Program-made: the position numbers and the translations under genes
The notes under the pieces: model-generated
Seen by the model: only the letters and a program-made list of their open reading frames with translations
The model's database searches: none
What the model was told of the DNA's origin: nothing
Assembly: GCF_000687165.1 (NCBI RefSeq)
Contig: NZ_JMKU01000010.1
Span: 124,001-188,000 of the forward strand
Length of the DNA stretch: 64,000 nucleotides
Origin: Paracidovorax oryzae ATCC 19882
Lineage (GTDB): Bacteria; Pseudomonadota; Gammaproteobacteria; Burkholderiales; Burkholderiaceae_C
Direction of reading: 5' to 3'
Shown: positions 8,090 to 20,064 of the stretch, one piece after another
How the letters are laid out: the number at the start of each line of letters is the position of its first letter
Numbering within the stretch: the stretch's first letter is position 1

Positions 8090-9022
8090 ATGGCACCCCG
8101 GGCGGCACTGGCCGCACAGATCCGCATCGGCGTTTCCGGTTGGCGCTACGCCCCATGGCGCGGCACCTTCTACCCGGACGACCAGGCCCAGGCCCGGGAA
8201 CTGGCATTCGCCTCCCGCCAGTTCCCCGCGATCGAGCTGAACGGCTCCTTCTATGCCCTGCAGCGCCCGTCCAGCTACGCAGCGTGGTCGCGGGATACGC
8301 CGGAAGGCTTCGTCTTCACCGTGAAGGCGCCGCGGTTCATCACCCACATCCTGCGGCTGCGCTCGCCGCGCGCGGCCATCGCGAACTTCCTGGCATCGGG
8401 CCTGCTCTCGCTCGGCCCCCGGCTCGGCCCCATCCTGTGGCAGTTGCCGCCCAGCCTGCCCTTCGATGCCGGCCTGCTGGAGGATTTCCTGGCCCTGCTG
8501 CCCCGCGACACCCGGCAGGGCCTGGAACTGGCCCGCGAGCGCGAACCGCGCATGCGGGGCCGGGAGTGGCTGGAGGCGGAAGGGCCCCGTTGGCGCATGC
8601 GCCATGCGCTGGAAGTGCGCCATTCCAGCTTCGCCACGCCCGAATGCATCGCCCTGCTGCGCCGCCATGGCGTGGCGCTGGTGGTGGCCGACACCGGCGG
8701 CCGCTGGCCGGAACTGGGCGACATCACCGCCGATTTCATGTACCTGCGCCTGCACGGCGCCGAGGCACTGTACGCCAGCGGCTACAGCGATGACCGGATC
8801 GCCGCATGGGCCCGCCGCATCCGGGCGTGGCACCGGGGCGCGGCGCCGCGCGATGTCGCCCTGGCCGGCCCTGCCGCGGGCACGCCCGCGGCGCCTCCAG
8901 GCGGCCGGGACGTGTTCTGCTTCTTCGACAACACGGCGAAGCTCCATGCGCCACGCAATGCGCTGGAACTGGCGCGGGTCCTGCGCCTTTCCCCGGACAC
9001 GCTGCGGCCGGCGGGGCGCTGA
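8090..9022 (+). CDS. DUF72 family protein
   Basis: Protein of 310 residues matching the DUF72 (YecE) TIM-barrel-like family: IRIGVSGWRYAPWRGTFYP at the start, AIELNGSFYALQ, FTVKAPRFITH and the C-terminal DVFCFFDNTAKLHAPRNA. DUF72 proteins have no firmly assigned biochemical role. The gene starts 172 bp from the divergent glycine-zipper gene and converges on the YihY-type gene. The ATG at 8090 has no strong ribosome site. Confidence 0.88.
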   Translation: MAPRAALAAQIRIGVSGWRYAPWRGTFYPDDQAQARELAFASRQFPAIELNGSFYALQRPSSYAAWSRDTPEGFVFTVKAPRFITHILRLRSPRAAIANFLASGLLSLGPRLGPILWQLPPSLPFDAGLLEDFLALLPRDTRQGLELAREREPRMRGREWLEAEGPRWRMRHALEVRHSSFATPECIALLRRHGVALVVADTGGRWPELGDITADFMYLRLHGAEALYASGYSDDRIAAWARRIRAWHRGAAPRDVALAGPAAGTPAAPPGGRDVFCFFDNTAKLHAPRNALELARVLRLSPDTLRPAGR

Positions 9023-9042
9023 GCGCCGGCGCCCGGCCCCTG

Positions 9043-10017
9043 CTAGCGCGCCGCGGCGGGCGCCGGCGGCTTCGGTGAGGCGGGCACTTCCTGGGCATGG
9101 GCGGCGTCCACACGCTGCCCCACGTGCTCGGCCCGGGCTTCCTGCAGGGCACGGGCGCAACTGGCGGAGAAGAGCAGCACCGCCGACGAGAAATAGATCC
9201 ACATGAGCAGCACGACGAGCGAGCCCGCGGCCCCGTAGGCCGACACCACGGCGGCCGTGGCCAGGTAGAGCGCCAGCAACTGCTTGCCCACGGTGAACAG
9301 GATCGCCCCCACCACGGCGCCGAACACCAGGCAGGCCATCGGCGGCTTGGGCCCGGACCCGATGCGCATCAGCCCCACGAACAGCAGCACCGCGATGCCG
9401 AAGGCGACGAGTTCGTTGACCAGTTGCAGGAGGGGGCCGGAGGCGAAGGGCAGGCGCGCGCTCGCCCAGTTGGCCACCACGTGTATTACCGTGGAGACGA
9501 CCAGCGAGATCAGCAGCAGGAAGCCGATGGCCAGCACGTACGCCAGGCCGCGCAGCCGCAGCGAGGCCATGCGCCACCAGGCCTTGTTGTTGTCGGGCGC
9601 GGGGGGATGGCCGGACGTCCAGAGCCGCTCCAGCGCGGACTGCAGCTCCACGAACACCCCGGTCGCGCCCGACAGCAGCAGCACGAAGCCCGCGATGGAG
9701 GCCAACCGGCCTTCCGACGGCTCCCGGGCGCTGGAGAGCGCGAGCTTCACGACCTCCGCGCCGCGCTCGCCCATCACGGACTGCACCTGGGCGATGAGGT
9801 TGGTTTCGAGGTAGGACTTGTCGATCCACCAGCCCAGCACCCCCACCAGGAGCAGCAGCAAGGGCGCCAGGCTCAGCATGCCGTAGAACGACATGGCGGC
9901 GCTCATCCGCAGGCCGTCGGCGTCGAGCCAGAGATTGACGGCCCGCACGAGCGGCATGACGGGCTGGATGAGGCGCTTGGCGCCCTCCAGGCAGCGGGTG
10001 AGGAATGGGGACGGCAT
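9043..10017 (-). CDS. YihY/virulence factor BrkB family membrane protein
   Basis: Protein of about 324 residues with six predicted membrane helices and the family signatures GLRMSAAMSFYGMLSLAPLL (near 30), LLSGATGVFVELQSALERLW and SLVVLLMWIYFSSAVLLFSA. The family was once called ribonuclease BN, but it has no nuclease signature and is better treated as an integral membrane protein of unknown function. The C-terminal 40 residues are Ala/Pro rich. The start could also be the ATG at 10035; neither has a clear ribosome site. Confidence 0.85.
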   Translation of the reverse strand: MPSPFLTRCLEGAKRLIQPVMPLVRAVNLWLDADGLRMSAAMSFYGMLSLAPLLLLLVGVLGWWIDKSYLETNLIAQVQSVMGERGAEVVKLALSSAREPSEGRLASIAGFVLLLSGATGVFVELQSALERLWTSGHPPAPDNNKAWWRMASLRLRGLAYVLAIGFLLLISLVVSTVIHVVANWASARLPFASGPLLQLVNELVAFGIAVLLFVGLMRIGSGPKPPMACLVFGAVVGAILFTVGKQLLALYLATAAVVSAYGAAGSLVVLLMWIYFSSAVLLFSASCARALQEARAEHVGQRVDAAHAQEVPASPKPPAPAAAR

Positions 10018-10241
10018 GCGGCCATTGCAACGCATCGTCGAGCCGCCGGGTGTCGGAGCACTTCGCCATTGCATACCTGTATGGGGGCGCGGGATACCCG
10101 CAGGCCATTGCACGGATGGGCCAAAGACGGGCATCATGGGGCGCAGGGGATTGGAGAAAAGAGATCAGGCAGGGCACCATCGGCGGGCGCCGCCCTGCCC
10201 ATGGAGCACGATTGCCCGCGCCTTGCAGAAAAAGAGCACGC

Positions 10242-11729
10242 ATGAAGAGGGATTTCCTGCCATCCGCATCGTCGGGCCGTTTCCTGGCCCTGCTCGCGCT
10301 GACGCTGATCGCCGCGCAGGTGGTGGCCTTCGTCTTCCTGCATTTTTCCAACCGGCGGATCGCCATGAACAGCGTGGATGCCGCACTGGAGGCGGGCGCG
10401 CAGACCTTCGAGTACACGGCCGCGATGCGGCGCGAATCCCGGCGGGTGGCCTCCGAACTGATCTCCAGGGACTACGGCCTGCAGAACATCATCTTCAACG
10501 AGACCAACCGGGACACGGTGGAGTCGGCGCTCTACAACCAGCTGGCGCGGACCGGCGCCGAACTGATCGTGCTCACGGACCTGGACGGCACGCTGCGGGC
10601 ACGCTCGTCCGTGTCCGGATTCCTGCGCGAGCGGGACGCGGCGCTGGACCACCGGCTGGAGATGCTGGTGGGAAGCGTCCGCGAAGCGAGCCGCAACATG
10701 CGCACCATGAACGGCGAAGACGGCAAGCCCGTGCTGCACAACTGGGTCAAGGTGACCGTGCGGGCTCCCGTGCCGGTGGCGCACATCTACCTGGCCTTCC
10801 GGATCACGCCCGCGGGCGCACAGCAATTCGCACGCATGACGCAGCTGCAAATGGCCTTCGTCTCCCATGACGAAAAGGGCCACTACACCGTCTATGCGAG
10901 CACCCTGCCGGAGTCGATCTCCATGGATCCCATCGGCCGGAACGCCAGGGACCCGGCGCCCTTCTCCGCCAGTGATGCCGACGGTGCCGGCTACCGCGTC
11001 AAGGTCATCACGCTGGACGATTCCGGCCCGCAGCCTGTCAGCGCCATGGTGGCCAAGCCGTTCGCACCGGTCATGTCGCCGTTCCTCAAGCTGGAGGCGC
11101 TGTACGCCGTGAGCGTGCTGATGAGCGCGCTGGTGTCCATCATCGCGGTCAAGGTGGTCGCCAGCCGCGTGGTGACGCCATTGGAGGACGTGGCACAGAA
11201 GGATGCGCTCACCGGGCTCGCCAACCGCCGCACCTTCGAGGCCCGGCTGCGGCGCGCCGAGCAGGACCTGCAGAGGTCGGGCGCGGGCTTCTCCGTCATG
11301 CTGATGGACCTCGACAAGTTCAAGTTCGTCAACGACACGTACGGGCATGACGCGGGCGACGTGGTGCTGAAGGAGGCTGCGTCCCGCATCCAGAAGATCA
11401 TCCGCGCGTCCGACACGCTGGCCCGGCTGGGCGGCGACGAGTTCGCGATCCTCGTGCGCACCGACGACCCGCAGACGCTGTCCCACATCGCCACCGCCAT
11501 CGTGGAGGTGGTGCGCCAGCCCATTCCCCTGAAACCCGGCCTGGCCGCCGAGGTGGGCACCAGCATCGGTATCGCCTTCGCGCCGGGGCACTCCCGCCAC
11601 GGGGCCGAGGTGGTGCATTGCGCCGACCAGGCGATGTACATCGCCAAGCGGCGCGGGGGCGGGTTCGCCATGGCGGAGAACGTGCAGGCGGCGGAACAGG
11701 CACCGCCCGACATGGCGTCGCAGCGGTGA
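10242..11729 (+). CDS. Membrane-anchored diguanylate cyclase (GGDEF)
   Basis: Protein of 495 residues that should make cyclic di-GMP. A first membrane helix (residues 12-32) is followed by a periplasmic sensor region of about 250 residues with the CHASE4-like look (double block around VLTDLDGTLRARSSVS). A second helix lies near 290-310, then the GGDEF domain from about 325. The active-site motif LGGDEFAI is intact at about 396-403, and the inhibitory I-site RASD sits five residues before it, so product inhibition is expected. The ATG at 10242 is preceded by AAAGAG and begins just before the first helix. No EAL domain is present. It is transcribed alone. Confidence 0.9.
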   Translation: MKRDFLPSASSGRFLALLALTLIAAQVVAFVFLHFSNRRIAMNSVDAALEAGAQTFEYTAAMRRESRRVASELISRDYGLQNIIFNETNRDTVESALYNQLARTGAELIVLTDLDGTLRARSSVSGFLRERDAALDHRLEMLVGSVREASRNMRTMNGEDGKPVLHNWVKVTVRAPVPVAHIYLAFRITPAGAQQFARMTQLQMAFVSHDEKGHYTVYASTLPESISMDPIGRNARDPAPFSASDADGAGYRVKVITLDDSGPQPVSAMVAKPFAPVMSPFLKLEALYAVSVLMSALVSIIAVKVVASRVVTPLEDVAQKDALTGLANRRTFEARLRRAEQDLQRSGAGFSVMLMDLDKFKFVNDTYGHDAGDVVLKEAASRIQKIIRASDTLARLGGDEFAILVRTDDPQTLSHIATAIVEVVRQPIPLKPGLAAEVGTSIGIAFAPGHSRHGAEVVHCADQAMYIAKRRGGGFAMAENVQAAEQAPPDMASQR

Positions 11730-11747
11730 CCGCCCCGCGCGCCGTCC

Positions 11748-14021
11748 TCAGGCCCCTTGCCCCATCGCCGGATCGGAAACGGAATCCCGGCCCGTTTCGA
11801 CGCGGCCAGCGAAGCGCCGCACGAAGGCCGGGGCCGCGCTGCAGCGCACGGTGAAGTCGTACCAGTTGCCGCTGTCGCCCAGGGCCCAGGCCAGTTCCTC
11901 CACCGCGCCCGGCTGCACGGTGCGCGTCCAGGGGCCGTCGGCGCGGTAGGCGCGTGCCTCGGCGGTGAAGCCGATGGCCGCGGTGCCGCGGTTGTAGAGC
12001 TTCACGCGCACCTGCGGCGGGTCGCACAGTTCATAACAGACCTGCACCTCGGGCATGCCGGCGGCAGCCTGCTGCGCGAGGTCGCCCGCGAAGGCGCGGT
12101 GGAAGCCGTTGGGGCCCAGCACCCACAGGTCGTAGGCGCCGCCGTCGGCCGCCGCGTTCCAGACACCGTTCAGCGTCTTGCCGGCCTCGACCACGTAGCG
12201 GCGCGGGATCGCGTCCAGGTGCTTCCTGTCATAGACATGGAACACCGCGGCGGGGCTGCCGGCTTTGGCCGTGTTGGCGAAGAGCAGCGTCACCGTGCCC
12301 GCGCCGGCATTCGCCTGGGCCGTGGCGTGCAGTTCGTAGGGCAGTGCGCGCGAAGGCCGCACGCCCGTCGCCTGCACCGGCAGGGCCGTGTCCGTGGCCG
12401 CGGCGGGCTGGGGCAACTTGGGGGCCTGCACCTGCGCGGCGATGCGTGCGTCCACGGCCGTCTTGCTGGTGCGGCCGGCCAGCGTGGGCAGGGTCTCGGT
12501 GTTCGGGTTGACGAAGTTGAAGCAGCTGGTCAGGTCGCCGCACACCGCGCGACGGTAGGCGCTGATCTGCGGCTCGGCCACGCCGAAGCGCTTCTCCAGG
12601 AACATGAGCGTGGAGGTGTGGTCGAACACCTGCGAGTTCACCCAGCCGCCGCGGCTCCAGGGCGAGACGATCCACATCGGCACGCGCGGGCCGGGGCCGT
12701 AGGGCTTGCCGTCGGCCGGTGGCTGGCTGGGGGTGGCGGGCTGGAAGTCGTGGTATTCCACGGCCACGTCGGCGGCAGACAGCGTGCAGGCGCCGGCCAG
12801 GCTGCCATCCGCGTTGCGCGAAGGCACGGCGGGCGATGGCAGATGGTCGAAGAAGCCGTCGTTCTCGTCGTAGTTGATGAGCAGCACCGTCTTGCTCCAC
12901 ACGTCCGGGTTGGCGGTGAGCGCGTCCAGCACCTCCTGCACGTACCAGCCGCCCTGCGCGGGGCTCGACGGGCCGGGGTGCTCGCTATAGACCGAGGGCG
13001 CGATGATCCACGACACGGCTGGCAGGCGGCCGTTGCCGATGTCGTCGCGGAATGTTTCCAGGAAGCCCAGCGGCATGGTGTTGCCGAAGCCCTTGGCCAG
13101 CGGGCTCAAGGCATCGTCGATGGCCGGGTCGTAGGTCGGGCCGGCCAGGCCCTGCGGCTGCGTGATGTCGGTCTTGGCCACGTAGAGGGGCTTGCGGTCC
13201 GCGGGCATCTTCTCGATCTCGGCGCGCCAGTGGCGGAAGCCCATCATCTCGTTGCAGCCGAAGTTGTCGATCAGGCTCTGGTAGACCTTCCAGGACACGC
13301 CCGCCTTCTGCAGCCGGTCGGCGTAGGTGGTCCAGGTCCAGCCGTCGGTGGATGCGCCGATGTCGTTGCCCGCGTTGAACTGGTTGTTCAGGCCCGCCAC
13401 GTTCACGCGCGTGCCGTCGATGGGGCTGACGCCGTTCGGCCCGTTGGTGCCCGTCCAGTAGAAGAGCCGGTTGGCGATGGTGCCCGTGTGCATGCCGCAG
13501 TGGTAGTGGTCGCACAGCGTGAAGGCATCGGCCAGCGCGCGCTGGAACGACACCTCGGCCGTCTCGTAGTAGCCCATCGAGAGGGGCAGCTTCGCATCGG
13601 GCCAGCGCGACATGCGCCCGTGGTCCCAGGCCGCCTGCGAATCCACCCAGGTGTGCGGCGTGCTGCCGGCGCGCTGGGCGTTGCCCTGGGCCTCGTCCAG
13701 CCGGAAGGGCACATAGGTGCTGGCGGGCGTGGTCTTGGTGTAGGCCTGGTAGAAGACGTTGCGGCCGTACTGCGAGGGCACGGCGAAGCGGTCGCCGAAA
13801 CCGCGCACGCCCTTGAAGGTGCCGAAATAGCTGTCGAAGGAGCGGTTTTCCATCATCAGCAGCACCACGTGCTGCACGTCCTGGATGGTGCCGGTGGCGT
13901 TGTTCGCCTCGATGGCGAGGGCGCGCCGGATGGCGGGCGGAAACGCGGACAGCGTGGCAGCGGCCGCTCCGGTGCCGAGCACGCCGGAGAGGAACTTGCG
14001 TTTGGAGGAATCGACGGTCAT
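11748..14021 (-). CDS. Phosphocholine-specific phospholipase C, Tat-type
   Basis: Protein of 757 residues, matching the bacterial PlcN/PlcH family that releases diacylglycerol and phosphocholine from phosphatidylcholine. Landmarks: HVVLLMMENRSFDSYFG (metal-binding and nucleophile region), DHYHCGMHTGT, LLINYDENDGFFDHLPSP, GPRVPMWIVSPW and the C-terminal paired DUF756-type domains (from about 560). The N terminus has SKRKFLSGVLG followed by an Ala-rich core. This is a Tat-like signal with KR in place of the usual twin arginine. The ATG at 14021 starts this signal; no good ribosome site is seen. A small lipoprotein gene lies just upstream on the same strand. A role in phosphate acquisition or membrane damage is inferred from the family. 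Confidence 0.9.
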   Translation of the reverse strand: MTVDSSKRKFLSGVLGTGAAAATLSAFPPAIRRALAIEANNATGTIQDVQHVVLLMMENRSFDSYFGTFKGVRGFGDRFAVPSQYGRNVFYQAYTKTTPASTYVPFRLDEAQGNAQRAGSTPHTWVDSQAAWDHGRMSRWPDAKLPLSMGYYETAEVSFQRALADAFTLCDHYHCGMHTGTIANRLFYWTGTNGPNGVSPIDGTRVNVAGLNNQFNAGNDIGASTDGWTWTTYADRLQKAGVSWKVYQSLIDNFGCNEMMGFRHWRAEIEKMPADRKPLYVAKTDITQPQGLAGPTYDPAIDDALSPLAKGFGNTMPLGFLETFRDDIGNGRLPAVSWIIAPSVYSEHPGPSSPAQGGWYVQEVLDALTANPDVWSKTVLLINYDENDGFFDHLPSPAVPSRNADGSLAGACTLSAADVAVEYHDFQPATPSQPPADGKPYGPGPRVPMWIVSPWSRGGWVNSQVFDHTSTLMFLEKRFGVAEPQISAYRRAVCGDLTSCFNFVNPNTETLPTLAGRTSKTAVDARIAAQVQAPKLPQPAAATDTALPVQATGVRPSRALPYELHATAQANAGAGTVTLLFANTAKAGSPAAVFHVYDRKHLDAIPRRYVVEAGKTLNGVWNAAADGGAYDLWVLGPNGFHRAFAGDLAQQAAAGMPEVQVCYELCDPPQVRVKLYNRGTAAIGFTAEARAYRADGPWTRTVQPGAVEELAWALGDSGNWYDFTVRCSAAPAFVRRFAGRVETGRDSVSDPAMGQGA

Positions 14022-14122
14022 GTTGGAGGAGTGTTTGTTGTCCGAAGAAAGGCGCGGCATGCGCGCGCGGCGGTGCGGCGAGCGCGGGGCAGGATGGGTG
14101 CCGTAGCGCCCGCGGGCCCGGC

Positions 14123-14299
14123 TCAGGGCTTGGGCGCGCAGTGCGTGTCGGGGTTGCCGCAGTGGGCGACGAAGCTGTTCGCGGAATCGGAACCGGAGCC
14201 GCCACAGCCGGCCAGCAGCAAGCCGAACGCGAGCGTGCAGGCGGCCAGCAGGGAGCGGCCGAGGAGGGACGGCACGGTGGGCCGTGGATGCGAGGTCAT
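14123..14299 (-). CDS. Small lipoprotein
   Basis: A 58-residue product beginning MTSHPRPTVPSLLGRSLLAA with a lipobox LLAGC near residue 32, then a Gly/Ser linker and the cysteine-containing tail FVAHCGNPDTHCAPKP. It should be a lipid-anchored envelope peptide of about 27 mature residues with two more cysteines. It sits 101 bp upstream of the phospholipase C gene on the same strand and may be cotranscribed. No known family was recognised. Its small size makes the call tentative, but the signal peptide is convincing. Confidence 0.55.
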   Translation of the reverse strand: MTSHPRPTVPSLLGRSLLAACTLAFGLLLAGCGGSGSDSANSFVAHCGNPDTHCAPKP

Positions 14300-14415
14300 G
14301 TCGTGGGGAGAGGAATGGAGAGGCTTGGCATTCTTCTCGCCGACTATTGCGTGGGAGTGACGTTTGGGTAACACGGCGGTTACGGGCGGTTCGCCGTACC
14401 CAAGCGCCACAAAGC

Positions 14416-14446
14416 AAAAAGGCCCCGCATGCGGGGCCTTCGTCTT
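14416..14446 (-). terminator. Palindromic rho-independent terminator after metH
   Basis: GGCCCCGCATGCGGGGCC (14421-14438) is a perfect palindrome. On the minus strand it is followed by TTTTTGC, giving a strong terminator 28 bp after the metH stop. On the plus strand CGTCTTTTC follows, so it may work in both directions. Confidence 0.85.
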
Positions 14447-14465
14447 TTCCGGGGCAGTACGCAAA

Positions 14466-17204
<2,739 letters not shown>

Positions 17205-17207
17205 GGG

Positions 17208-17244
17208 GCTCACCTGCGCGGACGGTGGGAAAGGACAGGTGAGC
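17208..17244 (-). promoter_or_regulatory. Shine-Dalgarno sequestering helix of the metH leader
   Basis: GCTCACCTG (minus strand, 17244-17236) and CAGGTGAGC (17216-17208) are perfect 9-bp complements separated by 19 nt. The second element carries the metH Shine-Dalgarno AGGTGAG, 4 nt before the ATG. The first overlaps the 3' half of riboswitch stem P1 (GCTC), so the two pairings exclude each other. Confidence 0.75.
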
Positions 17245-17349
17245 GTCGTTGGCATCGAATCTTCGGCACGGGCTCCGAGCCTGACGGCGCGCCCGCGGCG
17301 GTCGTGACCGACGCCGGCGGACGGGCCGCTGCAACGCTCCTCGGAGGGC
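17236..17349 (-). ncRNA. SAH riboswitch upstream of metH
   Basis: Read on the minus strand, the leader holds the three conserved blocks of the S-adenosylhomocysteine riboswitch in order: CCGAGGAGCGTTGCAGCGG (17347-17328), CAGGCTCGG (near 17283-17275) and CAACGACGCTC (17251-17241). The first and last pair as the P1 stem (GAGCGTTG with CGACGCTC). A TAAAAT -10 element (17356-17361) places the transcript start at about 17349, right at the aptamer. The 3' strand of P1 continues as GCTCACCTG, complementary to CAGGTGAGC, which contains the metH ribosome site at 17208-17216. A translational ON switch is therefore the natural reading. Confidence 0.88.
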
Positions 17350-17400
17350 GGGCAGATTTTAAACGGGGACGGCGGTGCGCCGCCGGGGAGGCCTCTTCGC

Positions 17401-18168
17401 CTAGCGCACGGGCAGGAACTGCAGGAAGGTGCCGCCCACCAGGTTCTGCACGTAGCTGATGGCGGCGCGGCGGTACTTCTCGGCGACCACGGCGGCCAGC
17501 AGGTCGAGCCGCGCGATGATCTTGCCGAACTCGCGCTCGAAGCTCACGTTGCGCACGCCGGGCGCCATCTCGTCGGCCAGCAGCAGAGGCCGGCCGTCGG
17601 GGCCCTGCCGCTGGGCGATGAGCCAGACGGCGATCTCCACGTTGCGCGCGGCGTTGTAGAGGTGTTGCGCGTCCAGCCCGTCGATCAGGAAGAAGCGGGT
17701 CTTGCCGCCGTGGGCGGTGACGATCATGTCGGCCGTGGCGTGGATGACCGCGGCCACCCGGTCGCCCGTGAACTCGGGGCTGAGCGAGAAGGCCAGCGCG
17801 GCGATGTCGCGGCGCCCCTGCAGCGGCGCCCAGGGCTGGCGCTGCTCGATGGCGTCGCGCACGCGCTGGCCGGCCAGAATGCGGCCCGGCAGTTGGTCCG
17901 GTGCCTGGCCCTTGCGCCACTCGGCCGGGTTGCGGCGGTAGAGCTTGTCCATCAGCAGGTAGAGGCTGTCCAGGTTGGCGCGCATGCCCAGCGTGGCCAT
18001 GCGGTTCACGTCGGACTGCGCCAGCTCGGTGGGCTCGATGTCGGCGGCCTGCACCTCGCCGCGCTCGGTGTGGGCCGGCGTCCCGCATCCGGCCAGCAGC
18101 GCGCCGGCCAGCGCACAGCCCTGCCCCAGCAGGCAGCGGCGGGAAAAAGGGGAGTCGGCCTTCGTCAT
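17401..18168 (-). CDS. Predicted lipoprotein of unknown function
   Basis: Protein of 255 residues. The N terminus [20 protein letters not shown] ends in the lipobox LLAGC, so it should be lipid-anchored, with a twin-arginine look (SRRCLL). The rest is mostly helical ([53 protein letters not shown]) and ends with [18 protein letters not shown] recognise no named family. It lies upstream of metH on the same strand but is separated from it by the riboswitch and its own promoter. The ATG at 18168 precedes the signal directly. Confidence 0.7.
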   Translation of the reverse strand: MTKADSPFSRRCLLGQGCALAGALLAGCGTPAHTERGEVQAADIEPTELAQSDVNRMATLGMRANLDSLYLLMDKLYRRNPAEWRKGQAPDQLPGRILAGQRVRDAIEQRQPWAPLQGRRDIAALAFSLSPEFTGDRVAAVIHATADMIVTAHGGKTRFFLIDGLDAQHLYNAARNVEIAVWLIAQRQGPDGRPLLLADEMAPGVRNVSFEREFGKIIARLDLLAAVVAEKYRRAAISYVQNLVGGTFLQFLPVR

Positions 18169-18414
18169 CACGTCCGGATTATGGGCAGGCGCCGGGCGCC
18201 TTCTGCCCGGCGCCGTGCTGCAGCGCACCAAATGCAGGCACCCCCGGACGGGGCACGGCGCGGCGGGCACCGCCCTGCTGCGGAAGCTGGTCGGTTCAAC
18301 CGGGAACTCTCCTGGCCAGGCAATGCTTTCATGCTCCTGTTTTTGAGTCTGGCATGCAAATCGCTTTGACCCGGGCACTGGTCTGACCTGTCAGGCCACC
18401 GGACCACCGAACCC

Positions 18415-19182
18415 ATGCACCGCATCCCCTCCTCCGTCGCGCAGACGCTGCAGCAGCAGATCCTGAGCGGCCACTACGCCAGCGGCAGCCCGCTGCCCGC
18501 GCAGCGCGAACTGGCGCAGCGCCTGGGCATCAGCCGGGCCTCGCTGCGCGAGGCGCTGTCGGTGCTGGAGACGCTGGGGCTGGTGGACATCCTGCCCGGC
18601 CGCGGCGTGATGGTGCGGGGCCCGCATGCCAGCGGCGAGCGCACGCACCGCGCCTTCGCCACGCCCGAGATGGGCACCCTCTCGCCGCGCCAGCTGATCG
18701 AGCTGCGGCTGGTGCTGGAGCCCGGATGGACGGCCCTGGCGGCCGGCCGCGCCGACGCGGGCGCGCACCACCAGCTGCAGTGGCTGCAACAGCAGCAGTC
18801 CGACGCGCTGCGCCGCAACGACCTGCTGAGCGCCGCCGAGGCGGACCTGCACTTCCACCTGCTGCTGGCACAGCTGTCGGGCAACCCCGGCCTGGTCGCC
18901 ATGGCCCGGCAGCTGGAACCGGCCATCGCGCACAGCCTGCGCCTGCCGTTCGCCCGCACGGGCGCCGACGACGAGCCCGCGCGCGAGCACGACGCCATCG
19001 TGCAGGCGCTGCGCGCGGGCGATGCCGCCGCCAGCGCCCAGGCCATGCACGCCCACCTGCTGTCGGCGGCGCGCCGCGGCGGCATCGACATGGATGCGCC
19101 GGAGCCGCCTGCGGCCGGCACGCCGGTTTCCTTTCGCCTCGTTCCCCCCTCTCCCCCGTTCCCCGAAGGAGTTTTCCAATGA
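18415..19182 (+). CDS. GntR-family (FadR-type) transcriptional regulator
   Basis: Protein of 255 residues: winged helix at 5-70 (LQQQILSGHYASGSPLPAQR, GISRASLREALSVLETLGLV) and an all-helical FCD ligand domain from about 95 with candidate metal-ligating residues in EADLHFHLLLAQLSGNP and REHDAIVQAL. It is the first gene of an operon with an ABC importer: its stop overlaps the next start as ATGA. It probably senses the imported compound or a product of it and represses the operon. A short inverted repeat CTGACCTGTCAG at 18383-18394, about 20 bp before the start, is a possible operator. Confidence 0.88.
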   Translation: MHRIPSSVAQTLQQQILSGHYASGSPLPAQRELAQRLGISRASLREALSVLETLGLVDILPGRGVMVRGPHASGERTHRAFATPEMGTLSPRQLIELRLVLEPGWTALAAGRADAGAHHQLQWLQQQQSDALRRNDLLSAAEADLHFHLLLAQLSGNPGLVAMARQLEPAIAHSLRLPFARTGADDEPAREHDAIVQALRAGDAAASAQAMHAHLLSAARRGGIDMDAPEPPAAGTPVSFRLVPPSPPFPEGVFQ

Positions 19183-20003
19183 TCCGCACCGCCACTTCCC
19201 CCTCGACCGCCCGCCGGGGCGCCCTCCGCGCCCTGCTGGCCGCCACTGCCTTCGCGGCCGCAGCCCTGGGCGGCGCGGCGTCCGCCCGGGCCGACGTGCT
19301 GGCCAACATCCAGAAGGCCGGCGTGGTCCGCGTCGCCATTCCGCAGGACTTCCCGCCCTTCGGCTCGCTGGGCACCGACCTGAAGCTGCAGGGCTACGAC
19401 ATCGACATGGCGAACCTGGTGGCCAGGGAGCTGGGCGTGAAGCTGGAACTGGTGCCCGTCACCAGCACCAACCGCATTCCCTACCTGACCACCGGCAAGG
19501 CCGACCTGGTGATCTCCAGCCTGGGCAAGAACGCCGAGCGCGCCAAGGTGATCGACTTCACCCAGGCCTACGCGCCCTTCCCCAAGAGCGTCTACGGCCC
19601 CAAGGAAGCCGCCATCAAGGGCCCGGCCGACCTGGCGGGCAAGACCATCGGCGTGACGCGCGGCTCCACCGAAGACCTGTCGCTGACCAAGCTGGCTCCC
19701 GCATCGGCCACCATCAAGCGCTACGAAGACAACAACGCCACGGCGCAGAGCTACCTGACCGGCCAGGTGCAGCTGGTGACGCTGGGCAACATCGTCGCCA
19801 ATGCCGTGAACGAGCGCACCAAGCTGCGCCAGCTGGACGCCAAGTTCGCAGTGGAAGACACGCCCTGCTACGTGGGCGTCGCCAAGGGCGAGGACGCGCT
19901 GCTGCAGAAGGTGGACGCGATCATCACCAAGGCCAAGGCCGACGGCCAGTTGAACAAGATGTCCGAGCAGTGGATGAAGATGCCCCTGCCGGCCAAGATG
20001 TAA
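19179..20003 (+). CDS. Polar amino acid-type ABC transporter substrate-binding protein
   Basis: Protein of 274 residues with a Sec signal (ALRALLAATAFAAAALGGAA, cleavage near ARA-DVL) and the SBP family 3 fold: GVVRVAIPQDFPPFG, GYDIDMANLVARELGVK, GKADLVISSLGKNAERAKVI and AGKTIGVTRGSTEDL. It is a periplasmic receptor for an amino-acid-like or small nitrogenous ligand. The ATG at 19179 overlaps the regulator stop and has GAAGGAG upstream. The genes for both permeases and the ATPase follow directly. Confidence 0.88.
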   Translation: MIRTATSPSTARRGALRALLAATAFAAAALGGAASARADVLANIQKAGVVRVAIPQDFPPFGSLGTDLKLQGYDIDMANLVARELGVKLELVPVTSTNRIPYLTTGKADLVISSLGKNAERAKVIDFTQAYAPFPKSVYGPKEAAIKGPADLAGKTIGVTRGSTEDLSLTKLAPASATIKRYEDNNATAQSYLTGQVQLVTLGNIVANAVNERTKLRQLDAKFAVEDTPCYVGVAKGEDALLQKVDAIITKAKADGQLNKMSEQWMKMPLPAKM

Positions 20004-20064
20004 TCCACCGGACCGCTGCATCCGCAAGGCTTGTTGAACGGACCAAGAGCACAAGAAGGCCTCC

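Noticed and set aside
17205-17400. Cobalamin riboswitch upstream of metH
   Set aside because: MetH uses cobalamin, but the leader has no B12-box; the conserved blocks match the SAH riboswitch instead.
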